A DNA stretch of 64,000 bases, from positions 310,001 through 374,000 of the forward strand of contig SKCR01032778.1 of NCBI GenBank assembly GCA_019454045.1. Direction: 5' to 3'. The translations under genes and the position numbers were made by a program. How positions within the stretch are numbered: the first letter of the stretch is position 1; every line of letters starts with the position of its first letter. This DNA is from Zanthoxylum bungeanum (Eukaryota > Streptophyta > Magnoliopsida > Sapindales > Rutaceae). Of the stretch, positions 22,205-34,174 are shown in pieces. The notes beneath the pieces are model-generated. The model did no database searches, was not told the DNA's origin, and saw only the letters and a list, made by a program, of their open reading frames with translations.

Positions 22205-23698
22205 TGTCTCGAGCTGTGAGAGATGCTCGGGCCTGGGGGAACGTTACGTCCCCAGTCCGAAGGACTGACTCGGTGGGACGCAACCCGACCCCGAGCTGAT
22301 AACGACACTTGGACCTGAGGGAATGTTACGTCCCCAGTCCGAAGGGCTGACTCGGTGGGACGTACCCCGACCCCGAGCTGTGAAAGGCACTTGGACCTGA
22401 GGGAATGTTACGTCCCCAGTCCGAAGGGCTGACTCGGTGGGACGTACCCCGACCCCGAGCTGTGAAAGGCACTTTGACCTGAGGGAATGTTACGTCCCCA
22501 GTCCGAAGGGCTGACTCGGTGGGACGTAACCCGACCCCGAGCTGAGAAAGGCACTTGGACCTGGGGGAATGTTACGTCCCCAGTCCGAAGGACTGACTCG
22601 GTGGGACGCAACCCGACCCCGAGCTGAGAACGACACTTGGATCTGAGGGAATGTTACGTCCCCAGTCCGAAGGGCTGACTCGGTGGGACGTACCCCGACC
22701 CCGAGCTGTGAAAGGCACTTGGACCTGGGGGAATGTTACGTCCCCAGTCCGAAGGACTGACTCGGTGGGACGCAACCCGACCCCGAGCTGAGAACGACAC
22801 TTGGATCTGAGGGAATGTTACGTCCCCAGTCCGAAGGGCTGACTCGGTGGGACGTACCCCGACCCCGAGCTGTGAAAGGCACTTGGACCTGAGGGAATGT
22901 TACGTCCCCAGTCCGAAGGGCTGACTCGGTGGGACGTAACCCGACCCCGAGCTGAAAGAGGTACTTGGCTCTGGGGGAATGTTACGTCCCTAGTCCAAAG
23001 GGCAGACTCGGTGGGACATCGCCCGACCCCGTGCTGTAAGAATCACTTGGTCCTGGGGGAATGTTACGTCCCCAGTCCAAAAGGCAGACTCGGTGGGACA
23101 TCGCCCGACCCCGAGCTGTAAGAATCACTTGGTCCTGGGGGAATGTTACGTCCCCAGTCCAAAGGGCAGACTCGGTGGGACATCGCCCGACCCCGAGCTG
23201 TAAAAATCACTTGGTCCTGGGGGAATGTTACGTCCCCAGTCCAAAGGGCAGACTCGGTGGGACATCGCCCGACCCCGAGCTGTAAGAATCATTTGGTCCT
23301 GGGGGAATGTTACGTCCCCAGTCCAAAGGGCAGACTCGGTGGGACATCGCCCGACCCCGAGCTGTAAGAATCACTTGGTCCTGGGGGAATGTTACGTCCC
23401 CAGTCCAAAGGGCAGACTCGGTGGGACATCGCCCGACCCCGAGCTGTAAGAATCACTTGGTTCTGGGGGAATGTTACGTCCCCAGTCCAAAGGCAGACTC
23501 GGTGGGACATCGCCCGACCCCGAGCTGTAAAAATCACTTGGTCCTGGGGGAATGTTACGTCCCCAGTCCAAAGGCAGACTCGGTGGGACATCGCCCGACC
23601 CCGAGCTGAAAGAGGTACTTGGCTCTGGGGGAATGTTCCGTCCCCAGACCAATGAGCATGACTCGGTGGGACGTAACCCGACCCCGAGCTGTAACAAA
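22205..23698. repeat. 82-bp tandem repeat array, about 18 copies
   Basis: The motif 'gttacgtccc' recurs at 22243, 22325, 22407, 22489, 22571, 22653, 22735, 22817, 22899, 22981, 23063, 23145, 23227, 23309, 23391, 23473 and 23554, with a variant at 23635. The spacing is 82 bases (81 in the last two steps). Two subtypes exist. Units before 22981 read 'gtccgaagg.ctgactcgg', while later ones read 'gtccaaagggcagactcgg' with 'gacatcgccc'. Each unit holds a near-palindrome around 'ggggaatgttacgtcccc'. The ORFs across it arise from repetition. The array is inside the gypsy-type element. Confidence 0.97.
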
Positions 23699-23699
23699 C

Positions 23700-23962
23700 A
23701 TCGATCTCGGCGGTACAAGAGCAGACCCGAGCCGGAAAGAGACATCGGTCTCGGCGGTACAAGAGCAGACCCGAGCCGGAAAGAGACATCGGTCTCGGCG
23801 GTACAAGAGCAGACCCGAGCCGGAAAGAGGCATCGGTCTCGGCGGTACAAGAGCAGACCCGAGCCGGAAAGAGACATCGGTCTCGGCGGTACAAGAGCAG
23901 ACCCGAGCCGGAAAGAGGCATCGGTCTCGGCGGTACAAGAGCAGACCCGAGCCGGAAAACAA
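23700..23962. repeat. 44-bp tandem repeat array, six copies
   Basis: The motif 'ggtacaagagcagacccgag' recurs at 23712, 23756, 23800, 23844, 23888 and 23932, exactly 44 bases apart and nearly identical. It directly follows the 82-bp array. Because 44 is not a multiple of three, the frame rotates between copies and no uniform peptide repeat is encoded. Confidence 0.97.
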
Positions 23963-24171
23963 ATATCAAAATCATTGTGTGAGCCATAACAAACAAGCAT
24001 AATCAAATGTCAACCTAAGTCAGAAGAGGTTTACTCACCTTTTTGGGATCTGTTGCCTTTCTTGCAACTCTACACTGGTCACTACAAGTAAGGCTCTTCT
24101 TAATATATCATCTCTGTATCTCAGCATTCCACGCATCCGACCGGATGACTTCCGCTATCAACTTGGTCGAC

Positions 24172-25683
24172 CTAAAAAACCGACACACCGAGATAGCCTT
24201 CTTTTACCAAGTCTTCCACCTGCTCCCGCAGGTCTCTGCGCCCGTCCGTTGCATGTCCTCTGGAGTTGTGGTGTATGCAATAAGCCTTTTGGTTCCTCTT
24301 GCCCGGGGAAAATCTTCTTTGGTCGGGTTCTACTAAGAGGCCTTTCCCTTGGATCTCCACGACAATTTATCCCAGTTGTTTATTTAGAGGAATGTATGCA
24401 TTTTCCCCGACCACATGGTTTACTTGGGTCGGCGCCCTTCTCTATTGGTTGTCACGGTGCAGTGGTTTGAACTCCTTGTGCTTCGGGGGTGGTTTTCTGG
24501 GTTCTCTTTCTATACGGCGGGGGGCGCCCTCCCTTGTGGTTCTTTCTCTGATGGTGTTCCCTTATCGGGATATTTTCTCCTCGTTCTCCAATAAAACGAA
24601 TTTTCGGGCCACCTCCAGGGCAGTGGCGTAGTCCGGGGTGTATTGGATCCTTAGATGGGTCCATAGTCTTCCGACCCTCAAGGCTCCTTTCAAGCTTTCC
24701 AGGGCCTCGGGGGATTCATACCCTCCGACTTCGAGTACCATATTATGGTACCTTTCAATAAATATCTTCAGAGGCTCATCGTCTCCTTGCTTCATAAGTC
24801 TTAGTTCTCCAATTGTCTTTCTGGGGACACAAGCCCCCTTGAAGTGTCGTATGAATGACTTTCTCAGTTGTGCGAAGCTGCTGATGCTTCTTGGGGCTAG
24901 GCTTCTATACCATAGGATGGCCGGTCCGGCTAGAGTTAAGGGGAACACTTTGCAAATGGCGTCCCCTGTTACCCCTTGTACCTTCATTAGTATGACGAAG
25001 TCTTCGATGTGGGTTTTGGGATCGGTACGGCCCTTGTATGGTGTCATGGTCGGCATGCTGAATCTTTTTGGGAATTTCTCCGATTTTATTTCCTCCGTGA
25101 GGGGGGACTCATCTTTGATGTCCTGGACATCTCCCCTGTTTGTATTGGGGTATACTCCCCATTTGACCAGCTCATCCCGTAACCAAGATTTCATGCTGCT
25201 GTCTTTGATTCCATGCCGCCCCCTGTGGTTTCTTTTCTTTCTGCTACCTCGGGAGTGGCGCTTCTCAGGGTCGGTGTCGTCCCGCACTTCTTTGGTATGT
25301 TCTTTTCCTCTCCTCCGGGTACTGTGAGGGCTATCGTAGGAGGGATCTGGTGATGATTTGTCATCTTCATCTTCCCATGTGTCCTCGGTTTGGGAATCCC
25401 TTTGTACTACCACGGATCTCACCCTGTAGGGTTCCCTCCTTTGAGGTCTGTCGTCTTCGTTTGTATCAACAATTCTCTTTCCTTCCGCTATCTCACTCCT
25501 TCACCGGCTAGTCCCGGCCTCGAATTTTCCGTCGCGTGCTCCTTCCATCCTTTCCAACCGGTCTACTATGGTTTTTAGTAGAGTTTGGTTTTCCTCCCTT
25601 TCCTTCCTAAGGTTTTCCTCGATCTTTTCCATCCAGTCTGCAGCCGAGCTCCCTGATGATTGTCGGTTTCCGCCTTCCGCCAT
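24172..25683 (-). pseudogene. gag gene of the gypsy-type element, with in-frame stops
   Basis: Retrotransposon capsid gene. The start is MAEGGNRQSSG at 25683, followed by a coiled-coil-like region (EKIEENLRKEREENQTLL). An in-frame TGA lies at 25501-25503. The same frame continues to a charged, SR-like region and then the retrotrans_gag domain (FPLTLAGPAILWYRSLAP, SFIRHFKG, about 24730-25000). It stops with TAA at 24562-24564. Downstream, again in frame, comes a gag C-terminal module ending at 24172 (YCIHHNSRGHATDG, LREQVEDLVKEGYL), which in relatives is a CX3H...HXTXXC knuckle; here the final Cys is lost. No protease, reverse transcriptase, RNase H or integrase is present between the LTRs, so the element depended on another for mobility. 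Confidence 0.85.
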
Positions 25684-25720
25684 TTGTCTTATTACGCGAG
25701 CTGCTTTTTGTGAAGTTCCC

Positions 25721-25736
25721 CACAGACGGCGCCAAC
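25721..25736 (-). other. Primer binding site of the gypsy-type element
   Basis: Directly inside the 5' LTR the minus strand reads GTTGGCGCCGTCTGTG. The TGGCGCC start is common at primer binding sites of plant gypsy elements. It confirms minus-strand orientation. Confidence 0.75.
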
Positions 25737-26555
25737 TGTTGACGGTGGATTTTGGTCTCAGGGTAATACAGGAATATCACCTCCGAGGGAATCCTCCTTC
25801 AACTGTGAATTTGTTTGGTTATGGGGGACCAAAAGCAAATTTAGCGGAAAACAAGAAAATACGCCAATCAGACAAGGTGATTTAACGTGGTTCGGTGGTT
25901 TTTTGGGATCCGACCTACGTCCACGGGCAAGAACAGGGTGGTGCTTTTTATTACTCAAATACACTTCTCAGGCCTCTCTTTCGCTCTTACAGATGGAACT
26001 TTACAATTCGTCTTTCACTCTTGTGATGATTTTTTAGATGTCTTCAACTTGTTCTTCTACACTCACCCTACCCTCATATTTATAATGGTGAAGAAATCAG
26101 ATTCCTATTTATACAAGAATTCCCAATTGGAGATGGTCTCCTTTTCCTATCAGGATTCCTAGTCAAAACTATTCCCTTTTCCATAAGGATTCCTAATCAA
26201 AACTACATTTACTTCCTTTATCCTATTAGGATATTAAGTTATTACTTTACCCCATTAAAGTAGGACAACTTATCCCTTTTCTGCAAGAATAGGATGATTT
26301 ATCTTCCTGAGCACGCCTCGTCATGTGCTCGGTCTTATGTGGTCGGTCATGATAGTCCTTTGAACTGAGAGTGTTTCTGCCGGCCTTATAGTGCTCGGTC
26401 ATCCGAACCAAAGTGCTCGGCCATTTAGTATAAAGTGCTCGGCCTCTTACCGTCAAGTTGTCGGGTCGGCTTTAACGGTCTCGATCAATGGAGTTACCCC
26501 ATTTACCCCTGTCGTGTTGTTTAAATAACATAGTGCCCGAAAAACACCATCAACA
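25737..26555 (-). repeat. 5' LTR of the gag-only gypsy-type element
   Basis: An 819-bp partner of 20982-21805, flanked on the right by the TSD ataat. The differences noted are a few 1-3 base indels (for example near 25993 and 26009) and one or two substitutions. Confidence 0.92.
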
Positions 26556-26560
26556 ATAAT

Positions 26561-27534
26561 ATTTGTTTTGGTTAGCGTAACTACATATTAACCATTTAAA
26601 AAAATTCGATAAAAAATTATTATTAAAAGATATTATTCTGATGATAAAAAATAAAAAATAAAAAGATATCATTATTATAACGATTTTATCCCCGTTTGAT
26701 GCTCGTTTAATTTTCATATCATTACTACTAATTATTTAAGTCATTGCCCATTTGCTCTTATCTTCGTTTGGCCCAAATTTGACCAGGGTTTAATGAAGTC
26801 TCCAAATAAAACAAAAATGAAAATAAATTATAAGATTATATATTGAGATGAAGAATCATAATCCACATGCAATAAAGCAGAAAGATAACATGGAAACAAA
26901 AATTTGAAGTTTTTTTTTCTTGTGGTGACGATATCGATACTCAGCCGGCCAAATAGGGCTTATTATAAGCTGCCTTTTGTTGTTACTCTAGATAAAGAAT
27001 CAAATAAATTTTTATAATAATATATTTCTTATAGAAAATGCATAGAATGTGGGAAATATTAATTACATAATATTGAAGAAAATAATATCTATGGCCAATG
27101 CATTAATATGGAAGATATATAATAGTTGGAATTTCAATGGTTTCACATGGTAGATAGGTCAAAAGATACACTAAATCTTTTATTTTTTATATTTTTTATA
27201 TTTTAAGGGACAACACAATATAAAAATTAAAAAGATTCCCCTTTGTTTAGTTTTAATGTGTGTTTTGGAATAATTAATATTTAATAATGAGGAACAAGAG
27301 TGGGAAAATGTGAATAAAATAAAAGAAAACCAATTAGGGTATTGATATTTTTTGTTTGTTGAGTCAAAGTAATAAATGAATTGAGAATCAATTTAATTTT
27401 TTAATTTTATATATTTTCTTTATGACATTTCTCTTCTCTATGTAGGAAAAAATAAGCCACTATAAACTGTTGAATTCAAATAAATACTGCTAACTATATA
27501 GAGGCGGCTTAAGGGTGGAATTTTTTTACCATGT
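26561..27534. other. AT-rich spacer
   Basis: Lies between the gypsy-type element and copia-2. No coding region, SINE or terminal repeat was recognised. Confidence 0.5.
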
Positions 27535-27715
27535 AACAATAGTACAATATCATCTATATAATAACGTAATAATATATTACCACACATATTAAAACAATAA
27601 AAATAATTAAATAAATGGTAATTATATTTAATAGCTCCACATGATTGGTTGATAAGTTATCACATCATCAACACAACGGTGATATCAAATAACTACTCAA
27701 AAGATAGATAATTTT
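27535..27715. repeat. AT-rich MITE-like segment
   Basis: It shares 'aaaataattaaataaat', 'gattggttgat' and 'ggtgatatcaaataa' with the segment at 15590-15750. Ends were not resolved. Confidence 0.35.
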
Positions 27716-27860
27716 TTGATATTATAGTTGTATAGATGATGTGGTAAATATAATATCAATCAATATTAGATATAAATGTCATTTATTTATGATTAATATA
27801 ATATGTGGATTAATGTTAGATATAAATACCATTTATTTATGATTATTTTATGTTATTAGG

Positions 27861-28373
27861 TGTTAGTAAATATGTGTCATCAAACAGTAATATAATCATA
27901 CAATCAAACGGATCAAACTTCCAAAAGTAGATCTAGATGCACAACCCTAAAACCAGAAAAACTTGAAGACAAAACCTGGAAATTGAGATTATAGAAAAAA
28001 TCCAAGTCGAGATGATCTCTGTCCTTAAGAACTTATTGGCTCCGTCACGGGTGCTTTACGGATTCGTTTTGCCAACGTTCTCCCAGGATTACTCGGAATC
28101 TTCTTGTTCAATGAGCACTCCTTAACAAGTGTGTGAACTAGGAATAATGGTGGATTCTCTCTCAAAAACAAAGGAAAACAATGTCTCTTGCTTAGCAAAA
28201 TTCGGATATCTTTCTATCCCTTTGTTTTGGATATCAAGCCTACTTATATAGGCATGGAAGGGTGCCAATAGGGCACCCTTTGGGATGGGGTGCAACCCCC
28301 CAAAGGGTTGTACCCCTTACAAGCCCTCATCCAATCCAAAAGACAAAATACCCTTAATGAAGAATTTCCTACA
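27861..28373 (-). repeat. 3' LTR of copia-2
   Basis: A 513-bp LTR beginning TGTTAGTAAA and ending TCCTACA, about 98 percent like 33663-34174 by eye. The minus strand has polypurine tract 'ttgtgggggat' just inside (28374-28384). The flanks are ttagg (27856-27860) and atagg (34175-34179), a probable TSD with one mismatch. A 'cttatataggcatgg' TATA-like site on the minus strand is at about 28239-28254. Confidence 0.88.
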
Positions 28374-28951
28374 ATCCCCCACAATTCTTCAAATATCCAC
28401 GGAGACATTTGAGAGAGTTACCATGAACTAAAGCTGCATCGAAATAGGTAGCTTTCGCCTTGAACCTTTCCTAGTGAGTGACAATCGGATTTACTTGGCA
28501 AACCAGTGACCCATAGTCTTGAACTGTTCTGCCGTTGGTGTAAACCAAGACAATTGCCAACACACAGCTTTAATTCGACCATTTTCCCGTTCTACGGTTG
28601 TGTTCATTTTGGCCCTGAACAACGGTCCTGGATTCATCAAGCACTTTAGGGTAACCCGCCTTTAAAGGTTCCCATGGAAGCGGCCTCACTTCTTACTTGA
28701 AATAGGTGATCTGCTATGAAGAGGTAATCTGTCTTTACCCCCATTAGGACTCATCTCCTAATATAGTGATCATTAAAAGCCTTAGCTTATCCTAACCAAT
28801 GACAGACAGCACTCAGCGTCATAATCGGAATGGGAAAGAGTACGGAACTCTTCAGTGCTTGTTTTGAATTGCACAAAGTTTCTGTTGTCCCTTTTGAACC
28901 TAGATCTTGGGATCTCCAGTCAACTAGGTTGGGTTTCCACAGTGACAATTC
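28374..28951 (-). other. 3' untranslated part of copia-2
   Basis: Sequence between the end of the RNase H region and the 3' LTR. No ORF or repeat is visible; it belongs to the element by position. Confidence 0.6.
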
Positions 28952-31900
28952 TTAGATTATAGGCTTCAAGCCCATTCCCCTCGATGACTTCTCAACTTGC
29001 TCTCGAGGTAAACCTTTAGTTAGTGGATCCGCTAGGTTTTCCTTCGACCTGACATAATCGATCGTTATTATGCCACTTGAGAGCAGTTGACGTATGGTAT
29101 TATGTCTCCGACGTATGTGTCGAGACTTACCATTATACATTGTATTTTGGGCTCTCCCAATAGCCGATTGGCTGTCACAATGTATGCTTATCGCTGGCAC
29201 CGGTTTGGGCCAACTAGGAATATCCTCCAGGAAGTTTCTAAGCCATTCTGCTTCTTCCGCTGTTTTGTCTAACGCTATGAACTCTGATTCCATAGTAGAC
29301 CGGGCAATACACGTTTGCCTCGAGGATTTCCATGACACGGCCGCATTACCAAGTGTGAAAACAAATCCACTCGTGGATTTGGAATCCACCGTATCAGATA
29401 TCCAGTTAGCATCGCTGTAACCCTCTAGTACAGCAGGATATCTCTCGTAATGTAGCCCATATTTTGAAGTTTCTCTCAGATACCTCAAAACTCTTACTAT
29501 GGCTTTCCAGTGGTTGTGTCCTGGATTACTCGTATATCTGCTAAGCCGATTCACAGCTTGAGCGATATCGGGTCGTGTGCAATTCGTGAGATACATCAGA
29601 CTTCCGATGATTCTCGAATACTCTAGTTGCGATATGCTTGAACCAGTATTCTTTGATAAATGAAGAGTTAGGTCTACAGGGTTTCTAGCCACGTTTAGAT
29701 CCCCTTTGATATATTTATCGAGTATCTTCTCAATATAATGAGTCTGTGATAATATATATCCGTCTGATGTCCTAGAAATCTTTATTCCTAGGATCACATC
29801 AGCTATCCCCATATCTTTCATATCAAATCTACTGGATAACACGTTTTTGGTAAACTTAATCATTTCATGATTACTACCAATTATCAGCATATCGTCTACA
29901 TAGAGACACACAATGACATATCCTTTTTGAGTTGATTTTGTGTACACACACTTATCACACTCATTGGTTTTAAACCCATTTGACAACATTTCTTTGTCAA
30001 ATTTCTCATGCCATTGTTTCGGTGCTTGTTTTAATCCGTACAAGGATTTTACAAGTTTGCACACCTTCTGTTTTGTCCAGGAACACTAAACCCTTCTGGT
30101 TGTTCCATGTAAATTTCTTCTTCATTCAATTCACCATTCAAGAATGCCGTCTTTACATCCATTTGATGTATTTCAAGACCAAATATAGCTGCTATGGCTA
30201 TGAGCATTCTTATCGATGTGATGCGAGTCACCGGTGAATAGGTGTCAAAGTAATCAAGGCCTTCCTTTTGTCTATAACCTTTTATGACAAGTCTTGCCTT
30301 ATACTTATCTATTGATCCATCCGTTTTCATCTTCCTTTTGAATATCCATTTGTAGCCCAGCGGCTTACAACCTGGCGGAAGATCAACCAACTCCCAAGTA
30401 TGGTTCTGTAGGATTGAATCAATCTCACTGTTAATAGCCTCTTTCCAAAGAGGTGCCTCCGGAGAAGTCACAGCTTCTTTATAACTTTGAGGCTCATTTT
30501 CTAACAAGTATGTTAGAAAATCGGGACCAAACGACTTAGACGTTCTAGCTCTTTTGCTACGTCTAGGCTCGATTGTCTCAGCATTTACACGTTGATCTGA
30601 TTCTTGGTCAACTTGATCACTGTCATTGACAGTATCAACTGTTCTTTTGAGAGACCCAGTTATTTGTCTTTCCTTACAAGGAAACGTCTCTTCAAAAAAT
30701 ATCGCATTCCTTGACTCAATTATCATATTAGGATTGATGTCAGGAATCTCCGACTTGTGCACCAAGAATCGATACGCACTACTGTTGTGAGCATATCCAA
30801 TGAATATACAGTCAACAGTTTTGGGTCCTATTCTAACCATCTTAGGTTTAGGAACCATTACTTTGGCAAGACACCCCCACACTTTGAGGTATTTGTAGGA
30901 AGGTACGAAACCTTTCCACAATTCATATGGTGTCTTGTCTAGTCTTCTGTGAGGAAGCTTGTTCAGAACGTAGTTTGCGGAAAGCAAGGCTTCCCCCCAC
31001 AAGTTCTGGGGTAAACCCGAACTTGTCAACATGGCGTTCATCATTTCCTTCAACGTTCGGTTTTTGCGTTCCGCAATTCCGTTCTGTTGAGGAGAATAAG
31101 GAGCAGTGGTTTCGTGAATAATTCCGTGCACAGAACAATATTCACCGAACGGTGAAACGTATTCACCACCTCTATCACTCCTGATTCTTTTGATTTTCTT
31201 GCCAAGTTGATTTTCAACTTCGCTCTTATAGTGTACAAAGCTTCAATAGCTTCTGCTTTGCTTCTCAACAAGTACACATAACAGAATCTTGTGCTGTCAT
31301 CGATAAAAGTGACAAAGTACTTTTGTACTTTTTACCGCCTCTTGTTTGCACAATATTCATGTCACATACATCAGTATGTACAAGTTCTAGCGGTTCAGAA
31401 CTGCGTTCGATAGAATGAAATGATGTTCTATGTATTTTTGCTTCAACACATGCACACACACTTATGTTGGCTATCAATTGCAAATTTAGGTATGAGGTCC
31501 ATGTTAATTAATTTACGCATGGTATCATAATTAACATGTCCTAACCTCCCATGCCATACATTTTGTGACACAATAATATAAGCAGACGAACTAGCTTTAT
31601 TAATAGCACGATTAACAGTCATTACATTTAGCTTGAAAAGGCCCTCAGTTAGGTATCCTTTTCCTACATACATATCATTCTTAGTCATTACAAACTTGTC
31701 AGAAACAAATACAAGCTTAAACCCAGCCTTACTAAGAAGAGATCCTGAGACTAAGTTCTTCCGAATATCTGGAACGTGCAGTACATTCTTCAATGTTAGC
31801 TCCTTTCCGGATGTCATCTTCAGAACAACTGTGCCTTGTCCAACCACCTGAGAGGTAGACGAGTTTCCCATTGTCAGATGATCGCCGCCATCGACCTTCT

Positions 31901-32872
31901 GGTACATGGAAAACATCTTACTTTCTGCACAGATATGGCGAGTAGCCCCAGTGTCTACCCACCATTCTCTCGGATTCCCAACTATGTTGGCTTCGGTTAC
32001 CACTGCTGATAGTTCCATCTCTGAGATATCATCAGTCAGCTGCTCGCCTTCAGTAACATGGGCCTCATATTTCTTTTTCTTGCCCTTGTCCTGAGACTTC
32101 TTGTTCCTGCAGTCCTTTGACATATGACCGCTCTTTCCACAGTTGTAGCATTTTCCCTTGAACTTCTTGTTCCCAGAGTCAGCTCCACTGTTCTTTCTCT
32201 TTTTGCTACCCTTTGCACCTTCAATGATGTGGGCCTTAGACTCCAGAGTCTTGTAGCTGGCCTTCTCGGACATCCTGTTGTCCTCCTCGATTCTCAATCG
32301 AACACTGAGGTCTTCAAGGCTCATCTGCTTCTTTTTGTGTTTCAGATAGCTCCTGAAGTCCTTCCATGATGGAGGCAACTTTTCAATTATGGCGGCAACT
32401 TGAAACATCTCACAGAGTTTCATCCCCTCATCCAGTATTTCATGAATGATCAATTGCAGTTCACCCAACTGAGACATCACCGTCCTTGAATCTACCATCT
32501 TGTAGTCCAGAACCTACCCACGACAAATTTCTTTTGTCCGGCATCTTCAGTTTTATACTTCTTCTCGAGAGATTCCCAGAGAATCTTCGCAGAAGTCATG
32601 CCTTGGTACACATTGTACAGGGTATTGTCAAGACCACCCAAAAGGTAGTTCTTGCATAAGAAGTCTCCAGACATCCAAGTCTGTTCTCGCTCTTCCTTGG
32701 CCTTCTCAGATTCACCCTCCACAGGACCCGGAGGATCTTTGAGGAATTTTGCCAACTGGAGAGTTGTCAGGTAGAACAGCATCTTACTCTGCCATTGTTT
32801 GAAATTTGCCCCACCAAATTTCTCCGGTTTTTCTCCATGAGAGACCGGTACCGTGATATTTCCGCTAGCCAT
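28952..32872 (-). pseudogene. copia-2 gag-pol, all domains present but frameshifted
   Basis: Ty1/copia polyprotein read right to left. Gag starts at MASGNITVPV (32872) with zinc knuckle CYNCGKSGHMSKDC near 32110-32160. The protease motif WWVDTGATRHIC lies near 31930-31965 and the pre-integrase HGRLGHVNYDT near 31520. Integrase parts are at 31050-31483, and its end (SPQQNGIAERKNRTLKE) is near 31050-31100. Reverse transcriptase has DVKTAFLNGEL near 30150 and [11 protein letters not shown] near 29890-29920. RNase H has [16 protein letters not shown] and HCDSQSAIG, ending at 28952. Frame changes occur near 32495, 31460, 31270, 31090 and 30056, so no single product can be made. LTRs at about 98 percent identity suggest the damage is fairly recent, although sequencing error could explain some shifts. 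Confidence 0.9.
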
Positions 32873-33224
32873 ATGTAACTGGAAAATCAACAGGGTCAAT
32901 TAGTCTACGAAAGACAAATTGCACAACGATCAACAAATGATCTTGTTCAAATGATAAACGATAAATGTAGATATATATAATTTAATCAAGATTGGATGGA
33001 ATTACTTGTGTAATATTACACTTTAAATTCTCAACCAATTATGCAACAAACAAACAAACAATTTCAACTTTATCACTATGTGAATGCTTGTGATAATTGA
33101 ACAATTTAATAATAACTTAATCTATACTACCAAGATTAATGTGTTTACAGTATATGACTAACCAAGTTAATATTAATTAAAGTTTGCAGTTTATTATACT
33201 TACAGGACAAAGTCGTTAGTGTCA

Positions 33225-33565
33225 CGTTCGTATCTACGTTCGAACGAGACTGTCCAGTGTGTGTGCGTTCGTGTTGCGTTTGATAACGCGTTCGAACGAA
33301 GTGTTTCCAGAGAGTTCACGTTCGAGTAGCGTTTGATAACGCATTCGAACGGAATGATTCCAGAGAGTTCACGTTCGTATAGCGTTCGTGAACGCGTTCG
33401 AACGGAATGATTCCAGAGAGTTTGCGTTCGAGTTGCGTTTATTACGCGTTCGAACGTTCTAAGGCAGAAGGCTTGCGTTCGAGTTGCGTTTGAAGACGCG
33501 TTCGAACGTTCTTACGAAATTTCAAAATTTTAGCCTTCGCGTGCGTTTGGCGTTCGAACGCCCTA
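33225..33565. repeat. 52-53-bp repeat array with CGTTCGAACG palindromes in the copia-2 leader
   Basis: The palindromic core TTCGAACG occurs at 33239, 33291, 33344 (as 'cattcgaacg'), 33397, 33449, 33501 and 33553, at steps of 52 or 53 bases. Between the cores are related phrases such as 'gcgttcgagttgcgttt' and 'ccagagagttcacgttcg'. It lies in the untranslated leader between the 5' LTR and gag. Confidence 0.9.
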
Positions 33566-33645
33566 CGGGTTTTTCATGCACAGTTCGTATTTTCCAGAAA
33601 ATATTCAAACCCTAACATGCAAATTACTATTTAATAACACGATAT

Positions 33646-33660
33646 CAATAAGTTCTTAAG
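33646..33660 (-). other. Atypical primer-binding region of copia-2
   Basis: The position two bases inside the 5' LTR should hold the primer binding site, yet the minus strand reads CTTAAGAACTTATTG instead of a TGG-starting tRNA complement. It is the exact reverse complement of 15 bases inside the LTR (33826-33840). Confidence 0.6.
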
Positions 33661-33662
33661 AT

Positions 33663-34174
33663 TGTTAGTAAATATGTGTCATCAAACAGTAATATAATGC
33701 AACAATCAAACGGATCAAACTTCCAAAAGTAGATCTAGATGCACAACCCTAAAACCAGAAAAACTTGAAGACAAAACCTGGAAATTGAGATTATAGAAAA
33801 AATCCAAGTCGAGATGATCTCTGTCCTTAAGAACTTATTGGCTCCGTCACGGGTGCTTTACGGATTCGTTTTGCCAACGTTCTCCCAGGATTACTCGGAA
33901 TCTTCTTGTTCAAGGAGCACTCCTTAACAAGTGTGTGAACTAGGAATAATGGTGGATTCTCTCTCAAAAAACAAAGGAAAAAATGTCTCTTGCTTAGCAA
34001 AATTCGGATATCTTTCTATCCCTTTGTTTTGGATATCAAGCCTACTTATATAGGCATGGAAGGGTGCCAATAGGGCACCCTTGGGATGGGGTGCAACCCC
34101 CCAAAGGGTTGTACCCCTTACAAGCACCCATCCAATCCAAAAGACAGAATACCCTTAATGAAGAATTTCCTACA
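33663..34174 (-). repeat. 5' LTR of copia-2
   Basis: A 512-bp partner of 27861-28373. On the minus strand, TATA-like 'cctatataagtagg' lies at about 34042-34055, so transcription should start near 34015-34025 and U3 would be about 150 bases. Confidence 0.88.

Noticed and set aside
22205..23962. Regularly spaced repeats resembling a CRISPR array, and long ORFs of up to 228 codons across them
   Set aside because: The units are contiguous tandem repeats without unique spacers, in a plant retrotransposon. The ORFs are open in several frames on both strands only because the repeat lacks stops.
26561..27860. Possible gene or promoter between the gypsy-type element and copia-2
   Set aside because: No ORF of note, no splice-like pattern and no motif above AT-rich background apart from a MITE-like stretch.
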